A DNA stretch of 64,000 nucleotides from CAWAHD01 sp963781785 (GTDB taxonomy: Bacteria > Planctomycetota > Planctomycetia > Isosphaerales > Isosphaeraceae): contig CAWAHD010000002.1 of NCBI GenBank assembly GCA_963781785.1, forward strand, positions 744,001 through 808,000, given 5' to 3'. Made by a program: the position numbers and the translations under genes. Below, one piece after another: positions 18,558 through 26,973 of this stretch. Positions within the stretch are counted from its first letter, which is position 1, and each line of letters begins with the position of its first letter. The notes below the pieces were generated by a model. The model saw only the letters and a program-made list of their open reading frames with translations, was not told where the DNA came from and searched no databases.

Positions 18558-19796
18558 ATGAGCGAGCAGAATCTGGCTTCGCGGGTGCGCGGAGCGCTCG
18601 ATTCCGGCGAGGGAATCCTGCGGCTGACCCCGACCTGGGTGCCGCGATCGTTCTTGATGCCCGGAGGCCGGCTCAAGCTGGCGCGCGAAGACCTTTATGC
18701 CCTGGGCACCCAGCGCGGCGGCATCGACGAGCGCTGGTTTGCCTCGACGACCCCCGCGGCCAACGAGGGCGCACCCCCCGACGAGGGTCTCAGCTACGTG
18801 GTGCATAACAGCGGCCGATTCACGCTCAAAGACGCCATCGACCTGTTCGGACCCGAGATGATCGGCGCCGGCTTGTGGAACACGTACAAGCGCTGGCCCG
18901 TCTATAGCAAGTTCTTCGATAATCTGGGCCCGATCCCCCATCACATGCACCAGAACCAGAAACAGGCCGCCTTGCTCGGTCGCGAAGGGAAACCGGAAAG
19001 CTATTACTTTCCCCCCCAGCTCAACTGGACCGGCAACAATTTCCCGTACACGTTCTTCGGTCTGGAGCCGGGCACGACCAAGGCCGACATCCACCGCACG
19101 CTCGAGCGCTGGAACCAGGGCGACAACGGCATCCTCGACCTTTCGAAAGCGTATCGTCTCAAGCCCGGCACCGGCTGGCTGGTCCCCCCGTGCGTCCTGC
19201 ACGCGCCCGGCTCGCTTGTGACTTACGAGCCCCAGTGGGGTTCCGACGTTTTCGGCATGTACCAATCCATGGTCGAAGGCCGGCGCGTTCCGTGGGAGCT
19301 TCTGGTCAAAGACGTGCCTGAGGCCCACCACCACGACATCAACTACCTCGTCGAGCAGCTCGACTGGGAGAAGAACGTCGACCCTGAGTTCAAGAAGCAC
19401 AACTATCTCGAGCCGATTGCCCGGTCGGGCGGCCGGTCCGGCGGCTATGTCGACAAGTGGATCGTCTACGGCCGAGTCAACGGCCAGCAGCTTTTCAGCG
19501 CCTGCGAGCTGACCGTCGAGCCGGGCCGCTCGGTCACCATCAAGGACCCGGGAGCCTACGGCTTGACCGTCGTCCAGGGAAGCGGGTTGATCGGCAAACT
19601 GGCCGTCGACAGCCCGAACTTCATCCGGTTCGGCGAGATCACCCAGGACGAAGTCTTCGTCACCGCCAAGCGCGCCTCCGAAGGGGTACTGTTCCACAAT
19701 ACCGGCAGCGAGCCCTTCGTCAGCCTCCGGTACTTCGGCCCCGATACCCATGCCGATCTCCCCGCGGTCGGCGACCACAATCAATCCGGAAAATGA
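18558..19796 (+). CDS. Cupin protein related to class I mannose-6-phosphate isomerase
   Basis: 412 residues from ATG 18558, which has GAGAGG about 9 bases upstream; longer frames from 18495 lack this. Two cupin halves are suggested: IPHHMHQNQKQ supplies metal-binding histidines, and LKPGTGWLVPPCVLHAPGSL matches the second metal and active-site loop of phosphomannose isomerases. A C-terminal cupin-like part (VEPGRSVTIKDPG, FHNTGSEPFVSLRYFG) follows. It is the first gene of a sugar-catabolic operon, so a sugar or sugar-phosphate isomerase role is likely, but no family member of known substrate was recognised. Confidence 0.72.
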   Translation: MSEQNLASRVRGALDSGEGILRLTPTWVPRSFLMPGGRLKLAREDLYALGTQRGGIDERWFASTTPAANEGAPPDEGLSYVVHNSGRFTLKDAIDLFGPEMIGAGLWNTYKRWPVYSKFFDNLGPIPHHMHQNQKQAALLGREGKPESYYFPPQLNWTGNNFPYTFFGLEPGTTKADIHRTLERWNQGDNGILDLSKAYRLKPGTGWLVPPCVLHAPGSLVTYEPQWGSDVFGMYQSMVEGRRVPWELLVKDVPEAHHHDINYLVEQLDWEKNVDPEFKKHNYLEPIARSGGRSGGYVDKWIVYGRVNGQQLFSACELTVEPGRSVTIKDPGAYGLTVVQGSGLIGKLAVDSPNFIRFGEITQDEVFVTAKRASEGVLFHNTGSEPFVSLRYFGPDTHADLPAVGDHNQSGK

Positions 19797-19901
19797 GTGG
19801 AGAAGACAGCGATGGCTTCCGTTTCCCTTCCCGCTTTTGACACCGGATCGGCTGAACAATGACATGATGACATCCAACTCGCTCGATACAAGGGACTCTC
19901 C

Positions 19902-20951
19902 ATGAACGAAAGCCATCCGCATACCTATCCGAAACTGCACAACGCGCTCTGGCCCGGCGTGGTCGGCAAGGGGAGCGAAGGCGCCGAGCCCTTTATCGAC
20001 CTGGACACGATGCTGAACCTGACCGCAGCCGCAACGGTTGACGGCATCCGGTTCGACGGCGTCGACCTGTTTCTCTACGCTCCCCACATCGACATCGACA
20101 TCAAGGACGACGACTTGAAAGCCGTCGCAGGCAAGATCGCCGACAAAGGGTTCGTCGTCGGCTCGGTGACCGCACCGGTCTGGTTCGACGCCTCCGCGAT
20201 GGGCGACCAGCGGCAGCGCGCGAACTATCTCACCGCGGTCAAGAAGGCGTGCTCGATCGCCAGGAAGCTCCGCGAGCTGGGCGTGCGACCGTACGGAATC
20301 GTCCGGATCGACTCGGCCTGTTCCCCGGCTGACTGGGCCAAGGACCCAACCGCCAACCAGCAGAAGATCGCCGACACTTTCAAGCAGGCTGCCGCCATCG
20401 CCCGCGATCATGGCGAGCGGCTGGCCGCCGAGGGTGAGATCTGCTGGGGCGGCATGCATTCCTGGCGGACCATGGTCGACCTGCTCGAACGGGTGGGCGA
20501 GCCCGAGACCGTCGGGTTCCAGGCCGATATGGCCCACACGCTGCTTTACACCCTCGGCGAGAACGCCCCCGAGGACCGGATCTTGCCCAAGAATTTCGAC
20601 TGGAAGGATCGTGCCCAGATCGACCTGGCCCTCAAAACCCTGACGGCCGCGCTCCGGCCCTGGACGGTCGACTTCCACGTCGCCCAGAACGACGCGACCG
20701 TGTTCGGCTCGGGCAGTCACGACCACACGGGCCGCCACTGCCTGGCCACTGACCCCGCCGGCAAGCTCGATATCCCGCATCACGCGGGCTTCTGGCTCCG
20801 CGACCAGGATGGTAAACTGACGAAGAAGCTCCGTCACATCTGCTGGGACGGCTGCATGTTCCCCAACCAGCTCATGATGAACCCCAAGACCTGGAACGAC
20901 ATCCTCACCGCCATGATCGCCGTCCGTGACGCCCACGGGTGGAAAGAGTAG
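19902..20951 (+). CDS. TIM-barrel sugar isomerase/epimerase
   Basis: 349 residues with the xylose isomerase-like TIM-barrel pattern: FDGVDLFLYAPHIDID near the N-terminus, GIVRIDSACSPADW, an acidic metal ligand in AAEGEICWGGMHSW, GFQADMAHTLLY, and VDFHVAQNDATVFG then HDHTGRHC near the C-terminus. Metal-binding Glu, Asp and His are therefore plausible. It follows the cupin gene by about 105 bp on the same strand. The substrate is unknown; context suggests a rare hexose or polyol. Confidence 0.8.
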   Translation: MNESHPHTYPKLHNALWPGVVGKGSEGAEPFIDLDTMLNLTAAATVDGIRFDGVDLFLYAPHIDIDIKDDDLKAVAGKIADKGFVVGSVTAPVWFDASAMGDQRQRANYLTAVKKACSIARKLRELGVRPYGIVRIDSACSPADWAKDPTANQQKIADTFKQAAAIARDHGERLAAEGEICWGGMHSWRTMVDLLERVGEPETVGFQADMAHTLLYTLGENAPEDRILPKNFDWKDRAQIDLALKTLTAALRPWTVDFHVAQNDATVFGSGSHDHTGRHCLATDPAGKLDIPHHAGFWLRDQDGKLTKKLRHICWDGCMFPNQLMMNPKTWNDILTAMIAVRDAHGWKE

Positions 20952-20990
20952 AGCGTACAGTGCATCCCAGCCCGCGGAGGAGGACCGATC

Positions 20991-21821
20991 GTGCCGACCC
21001 CTTTCCCTGGTATGGATCCCTATCTGGAAGATCCCGACGTATGGCGCGATGCGCACCATTGGTTCATTTCGGCAGCGGGTGACCAACTGCAGCCCCAACT
21101 CAACAGCCGAGGCTATTATATCGCTGTCGAGAGTCGAATCTGGCTGGAACGACCCGAGCAATCGGTCTACCCCGACGTCTCTGTGCTCAGGGCACAACAG
21201 CGCTTGCCAACGACTTCCGAGTCGGCCGGCGGCACGCTGGTCGCGGATCAACCATTGCGTCTCAACGTACTGGAAAACGAGATCCGGGAAGACTACCTCC
21301 AGATTTACGAGATTGACACCCGGAACCTGATCACAGGGATCGAGTTCGTGAGCCCCAGCAACAAGAGCGACCGCAAGGCGAGACGCCTCTATGTCCGCAA
21401 GCGGAGACGACTTTGGGCTGGTGACATCAACATCGTCGAAATCGACCTGTTGCGCGGAGGCAAGCCCATCGTCAGGCTGCCCGACTCCGTTCTTGGAAAG
21501 ATGCAGTCCGGCACCTACGTGATCAACATCTTGCGGGTGGAGAGCTCGGACTACGAGTTCTACCCCGTTGATCTGCGATCGAGGCTGCCGCGGGTCGGCA
21601 TTCCCCTCAAACCGGAAGAGCCCGACGTCGTGCTTGATCTCCAGGCGGCGCTGGCGCGGGTGTATGAAGCGGGCGCGTATCACCTGCGCATCGACTACAA
21701 TCGCGAGCCTATCCCCCCGCTCGACGGCGAAAACGCACGCTGGGCCGGCAAGCTTCTCGAGGACGCCGGCCTGCGAAAGCCGGCCGGCCCGCCTAACGGA
21801 CCTGATCTTCCCAGCAACTGA
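20991..21821 (+). CDS. DUF4058 family protein
   Basis: 276 residues with the DUF4058 signature: MPTPFPGMDPYLEDP at the N-terminus, the conserved WRDAHHWFI, RIWLERPEQSVYPDVSV, and IEFVSPSNKSDRKARRLY, whose acidic and lysine residues resemble a PD-(D/E)XK-like core. GTG or ATG reading at 20991 follows GAGGAGGACCG. The family is common in planctomycetes and cyanobacteria and has no established function. It sits 40 bp after the isomerase and 15 bp before the oxidoreductase, so it is translated from the same message although nothing links it to sugars. Confidence 0.9.
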   Translation: MPTPFPGMDPYLEDPDVWRDAHHWFISAAGDQLQPQLNSRGYYIAVESRIWLERPEQSVYPDVSVLRAQQRLPTTSESAGGTLVADQPLRLNVLENEIREDYLQIYEIDTRNLITGIEFVSPSNKSDRKARRLYVRKRRRLWAGDINIVEIDLLRGGKPIVRLPDSVLGKMQSGTYVINILRVESSDYEFYPVDLRSRLPRVGIPLKPEEPDVVLDLQAALARVYEAGAYHLRIDYNREPIPPLDGENARWAGKLLEDAGLRKPAGPPNGPDLPSN

Positions 21822-21836
21822 TTCCCGGAGCAGACC

Positions 21837-22985
<1,149 letters not shown>

Positions 22986-22991
22986 GGAGGA

Positions 22992-23615
22992 ATGCCTGTG
23001 GCCAAAGAGCGTGGTCCGCAGCAGGGTGAGGGCCGCATGAGCCTGGCCGTGGCCATGCTCATGGTCGCTCTGGCGGCGCTGGGTTTCTGGTTGATTAACG
23101 ACAATCTCCGCGTCCCCATTCCTGGTCCTTATGGGTTTGGATTCTGGGATGAAGCCATCGCACTCGGTCTCGCCTTTATATTAGGAGGGCTCTCGCTCCT
23201 GGGGCCGCCACTCCTCTTGCTGCGAGGGCGAGGGCGCCGGTGGGGAGCGGGGAGGATGGTCTGGTTTGCATGCGGCGTGGCCACCTGGACATTCTGGCCC
23301 CCCTACTTTTGGACCCACGCGTACTGGGGATGGACCCTTATGCGATCTTCGAGCGCACAATATTTCTTCGTCGCGACGCCTCTGCTGGCGATCGTGATCA
23401 TGTCGTCGTTCCTGGCAGGTGGTTGGCTGCGGCGACCGCGGCGGCGATCGCTGTGGCTGTCGTGGCAAGAGACCTTTGGCATTTTCCTCGGTCTCGCCTG
23501 GAGCTGTCTCGGAATTCATCGGATTGCCTGGCTATATTACAAGGAAACTTTACTTCGGACGCTAAAGCTTGCGCGGTCGGCGTGCCGGTGTGAGGAGGTC
23601 CGCTGCTGGACATGA
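22992..23615 (+). CDS. Four-helix membrane protein, paralogue 1
   Basis: 207 residues with about four predicted membrane segments (residues about 17-36, 55-75, 85-105, 125-145) and a motif GAGRMVWFACGVATW that recurs in the next gene as GAGRFLWFTSGTAAW. The start ATG 22992 follows GAGGAGG by 2 bases. The last about 12 residues (RSACRCEEVRCWT) read through a copy of the upstream gene's end and ribosome site, so the original stop was probably lost or shifted by an indel. Function unknown. Confidence 0.7.
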   Translation: MPVAKERGPQQGEGRMSLAVAMLMVALAALGFWLINDNLRVPIPGPYGFGFWDEAIALGLAFILGGLSLLGPPLLLLRGRGRRWGAGRMVWFACGVATWTFWPPYFWTHAYWGWTLMRSSSAQYFFVATPLLAIVIMSSFLAGGWLRRPRRRSLWLSWQETFGIFLGLAWSCLGIHRIAWLYYKETLLRTLKLARSACRCEEVRCWT

Positions 23616-24165
23616 ACCGTAGTCGCAACCATTCCGATCGGCTGAATATCGGCGTCTTCATGCTCATGATCGCCGGGGCGGCGCTCGGGCTCTGGCTGAT
23701 GCTCGATCAGCTTCGAGGGGGGGGAACGCAGTAGCCGACTCCGGCACGCGGTGGATGCTCGTCGGCGTCTTTGCTCTCGGCGGCTGCTCGTTGATCGGCG
23801 TACCGCTTCTGCTCGTGACAGCCCGCCACCGACCTTGGGGGGCGGGCCGATTTCTCTGGTTCACGAGCGGCACGGCGGCGTGGCTGCTCTGGCCCCCGGT
23901 CGTCTACCAGCGCGTTGCAGGGACACATGGAGGAGGCCCGGGCGGACACTCCACGAGCGCGCTCTGCTTTTTCTACGGAACGCCGCTCATGGCCGTTTAC
24001 GTGACCATTGCGCTCCTCGCGAAAGGGGCGTTCCGGCGTTCGCAAAGGCGGCGGCTCCGGCGGTCCCAGCAAGAGCTGTTCGGTCTCTTGCTCGGTCTGG
24101 TGTGGGCCTGCACGGGCCTCTATCTGATCGGCCTGTTTTACGTCGACGACCTCTCCAAGCGGTGA
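23612..24165 (+). CDS. Four-helix membrane protein, paralogue 2, frameshifted at a G run
   Basis: ATG 23612 overlaps the previous stop (ATGA). The N-terminal frame encodes NIGVFMLMIAGAALGLWLML and then meets TAG after a run of eight G (23717-23724). A one-base change in the run continues into the second frame: TRWMLVGVFALGGCSLIGVP, GAGRFLWFTSGTAAWLLWPP, ending LFYVDDLSKR. The architecture matches the preceding gene throughout, so the two are tandem duplicates. The homopolymer makes a sequencing error the simplest cause of the shift. Confidence 0.7.
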
Positions 24166-24189
24166 TCCACCTGAACAGGGTAAGTTTCC

Positions 24190-25029
24190 ATGAAAATCGG
24201 CATGAATCTTCTCTTGTGGACGACTCACGTGACGGAACAGCACGACGCGATCCTGGACGGCCTCAAGGTCCTGGGGTTCGACGCCGTCGAGGTGCCGATC
24301 TTCGAGACCGCCGACCTGGCGCCCTATGAGCGGCTGGGCAAACGGCTCAAGAGCCTGGGTCTCAGAGCGACGGCGGTGACCGTGATGGGACCGGAAGCCA
24401 ACCCGATCTCCCCGGACCCCAAGATTCGTGCGGCCGCGGTCGCCTACCTCGACCGGGTCATGGAATGCGGCCAGGCGTTTTCTTGCGAGATCCTCTGCGG
24501 GCCGATCCATTCCGCAATCGGCGTCTTCTCGGGCGAGGGGCCGACCGAGCACGAATTCCAGTGCGGCGTCGACACCCTCCAGCAGGCCGCCGAGAAGGCC
24601 AAGGCGCGCGGAATCAAGATGGCCGTCGAGTACCTCAATCGGTTCGAGATCTATTTCCTGACGACCGCCGCCCAGACCGCGCGGTTCGTGCAGGCCGTCA
24701 ATCATCCCTCTTGCCGGATGATGTACGACAGCTTCCACGCGCACATCGAAGAGAAGGACCAGGCGCGCGCGATTCTCTCGTGCGCGGGCGAGACGATTCA
24801 CGTCCACGTCTCGGAGAACGACCGGGGCATCCCCGGCACCGGCCAGGTCAACTGGAACGAGTTCTTCCGCGGCTTGAAGGCCAGCGGCTACGACGGCTAT
24901 CTCACGATCGAAGCATTCGGCCGCGCGCTGCCCGCCCTGGCGGCCGCCACCAAGGTCTGGCGCGACCTCTTCCCCGACCCGATGGGGCTGTGCAGCGATG
25001 GGCTGGCGTTCATCAAGTCGCGCCTCTGA
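24190..25029 (+). CDS. TIM-barrel sugar epimerase, ketose 3-epimerase-like
   Basis: 279 residues, the usual size of D-tagatose/D-psicose 3-epimerase-type enzymes. Visible are GMNLLLWTTHVTEQH, VEVPIFETADLAPYE, the metal and catalytic Glu in KMAVEYLNRFE, Asp in MMYDSFHAHIEE, His in HVHVSENDRGIPGTG, and the second catalytic Glu in YLTIEAFG. These match the E-D-H-E metal site of the family. It is the last gene of the operon; epimerisation of a keto-sugar fits a partner oxidoreductase that makes one. The exact sugar is not known. Confidence 0.87.
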   Translation: MKIGMNLLLWTTHVTEQHDAILDGLKVLGFDAVEVPIFETADLAPYERLGKRLKSLGLRATAVTVMGPEANPISPDPKIRAAAVAYLDRVMECGQAFSCEILCGPIHSAIGVFSGEGPTEHEFQCGVDTLQQAAEKAKARGIKMAVEYLNRFEIYFLTTAAQTARFVQAVNHPSCRMMYDSFHAHIEEKDQARAILSCAGETIHVHVSENDRGIPGTGQVNWNEFFRGLKASGYDGYLTIEAFGRALPALAAATKVWRDLFPDPMGLCSDGLAFIKSRL

Positions 25030-25110
25030 CCAGCCGGGACCGAACCTCTCCAAATGTGTCACTGTCTGTTTTCCTGAACAAACGGCGATTTGCTTCGCCC
25101 GGAGCCGAAG

Positions 25111-25749
25111 ATGAGTGTTTCGACCAGGATGATCACATCGGGAATCGTCGCGGTGGCACTGGCTCCGCTCTTGATGGGCCAGGCACCGCCGGCTGCCAAT
25201 CCGGGGGCCCAGGCGCGAAACCAGGCCCCCGCCAAGGCCCAGGCGCGGCCGCATGGCCAGCGGGTGCGCGTCGACCCCGCAGCCGTCACGGTCGAAGACG
25301 GCGATACCGTGATGATCCGCTGGTCCGAGGCCGACGCCGAGATCGTGCGGATCCTCGGCATCGACACTCCCGAGACTCGCCGCCTGGAGCACAACCTGCC
25401 CTTCGACCAGCCGTTCGGCAAGGAGGCCCGCGCCTTCGCACAGGGCGCGTTCGCTGCCGCCAGCGAACTGGAGCTCTTGCGGTGCCCGACGCTCGACCCG
25501 TATGACCGAACGCTCGCCTATCTGTTCATCAACGGCCGCAACTATTCGATTCTCGCGATCAAGGCCCGGCTCACGACCGAAACCATCGGACACTACGGCG
25601 ACAACGGATTGCCCAAGGAGGCCGCCGAGGTCGTGGCCGCCGCCAAGGACATCGGCCCGTTGCCGTTCGAGCCGCCGCACCAGTTCCGAGCCCGGATGCG
25701 CGACCTCACCAACTGGATGAAACAGCACGGGCAGTACCCCGCGAATTGA
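25111..25749 (+). CDS. Secreted thermonuclease-family (SNase-like) protein
   Basis: Start at ATG 25111 gives a signal peptide (MITSGIVAVALAPLLMG), a Pro/Ala/Gln-rich spacer and a staphylococcal-nuclease-like OB fold: VEDGDTVMIRW (catalytic Asp region), VRILGIDTPETRRLE (the classic GIDTPE motif with catalytic Arg and Glu), KEARAFAQGAF, and DRTLAYLFINGRN. The conserved DxYgR segment is present as DPYDRTLAY. The rest (about residues 160-213) is helical. An extracellular or periplasmic nuclease role in nutrient scavenging is likely. Confidence 0.87.
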   Translation: MSVSTRMITSGIVAVALAPLLMGQAPPAANPGAQARNQAPAKAQARPHGQRVRVDPAAVTVEDGDTVMIRWSEADAEIVRILGIDTPETRRLEHNLPFDQPFGKEARAFAQGAFAAASELELLRCPTLDPYDRTLAYLFINGRNYSILAIKARLTTETIGHYGDNGLPKEAAEVVAAAKDIGPLPFEPPHQFRARMRDLTNWMKQHGQYPAN

Positions 25750-25781
25750 AATGGAATCGTCCCGGTAGAGAGGGATCGCAA

Positions 25782-26363
25782 ATGGAGATCGTCGGTCTCA
25801 GAGGTGAGCGCGTCCGGCTGGTTCCTCCTGACCGGACGCTGCACCTCGACAACGCGCTCATGTGGCTCAACGACCCCGAGGTCACCGCGACCTTGAAATT
25901 CAACCTGGGCTTCACCCGGCGCCAGGAGGAAAAGTTCTTCGACCAGATCGAAACCCGGGAGGGGGGCGACTTCGTCTGGGCGATCGTCGATGAGAACGGC
26001 CGGCACGTCGGTTTCATCGGTCTGCACGGCATCAACTGGCGCAATCGCTGGGCCCACGGCGGACTCGTGATCGGCGACCGCTCGGCCTGGGGCCGAGGCT
26101 ACGCCAGCGACGCGGTCGGAGTGCGCACCGGGTTTGCCTTTGGAGAGCTGGGGCTCCATCGAATCGAAGGCCACACGATCAACCCGGCGATGAAGCGGGT
26201 CTACGAAAAATGCGGCTACCGTCACGAAGGAGTCGCCCGCCGCAAGTTCTGGCGGAATGCCGCCTGGTTCGATGCGGACCTGTACGCCATCCTCGAAGAA
26301 GATTGGGCCAGCACACGGGAATCGCAGAACGACCTGCGTCGAGGGTCAGAGTTTCTCGCCTGA
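25782..26363 (+). CDS. GNAT family N-acetyltransferase, RimJ/RimL-like
   Basis: 193 residues from ATG 25782, preceded by GAGAGGGATCGCAA. It starts GLRGERVRLVPPDRTLH, has the WLNDPEVTATLKFNLGF segment typical of RimJ/RimL-type enzymes, the acetyl-CoA loop near DRSAWGRGYASDAVG, and the C-terminal HRIEGHTINPAMKRVYEKCG with YRHEGVARRKFW. Likely acetylates an N-terminus or small molecule in the cytoplasm. It is 32 bp after the nuclease but the functions do not suggest a shared pathway. Confidence 0.88.
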   Translation: MEIVGLRGERVRLVPPDRTLHLDNALMWLNDPEVTATLKFNLGFTRRQEEKFFDQIETREGGDFVWAIVDENGRHVGFIGLHGINWRNRWAHGGLVIGDRSAWGRGYASDAVGVRTGFAFGELGLHRIEGHTINPAMKRVYEKCGYRHEGVARRKFWRNAAWFDADLYAILEEDWASTRESQNDLRRGSEFLA

Positions 26364-26536
26364 AGTAACACGCCGGCCGCCGAAATGGAAATCGGACGGA
26401 TCGGGCGGATCGGACGGATCGGACGCGGCGGCCGGCTTGGTTCTTCAGGCTAACAACTCTGACCCTCGACTGAAGCAATCCCCCGGTTCACTTCCGTTTG
26501 CGCTTCTGCCCCCTGCCGTCCGCTGCCCGCAAACGT

Positions 26537-26973
26537 TCACGTTGGTAGGACGCACTTCTGGTAGGGTGAGGTCGGTTGCCACTGTCCGGCCGGGTTCTTC
26601 TCTTCGATTCGAGACATCCACTCGTTCAGCTCTTTGATTTTCGATTTCGTGTCGAAGATCCGGGATACGCTCAGCCAGTGGGCCAGGACGCACGGCTGGC
26701 CGACAGGCGGACGGTGTCGCTCTTGCTCCTTGTGCACAGCCTGATCAGCTCGTCGATCGCGAATCTGGCCCCGCTGGTCAGTTTGCCGACCATGCGGTCG
26801 GCGACTCGCATACGGGTGATGTCCACGAGCTTGCGAAATCCATTTTCAAGCGACCGCTCATAGGCCGTCGCGAAGTCGACGCCGTGCCGTTTTGCCCACG
26901 ACCGCACGGTCTGCCCAAAGGCAACCCCCACGACGAGGCTCTTCTCCAAGATGTCAGTGAGCATGTGACTCAT
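26537..26973 (-). CDS. Small helical protein of unknown function, one frameshift
   Basis: Reading ATG 26973 gives MSHMLTDILEKSLVVGVAFG, then SWAKRHGVDFATAYERS and IADELI-type helices up to TVRLSASRA; the last part continues in another frame (VLAHWLSVSRIFDTKSKIKE) to 26537. Total about 145 residues, all helical, with an HTH-like beginning (RSWAKRHGVDFATAYE). It resembles small terminase-like or phBC6A51-like helical proteins, but I cannot assign it. Its ATG overlaps the stop of the larger upstream gene by 4 bp, so the two form a translationally coupled pair. Confidence 0.6.

Noticed and set aside
23707..25728. A 673-codon minus-strand frame
   Set aside because: Antisense to the epimerase, membrane protein and nuclease genes; same GC artefact, no recognisable motif.
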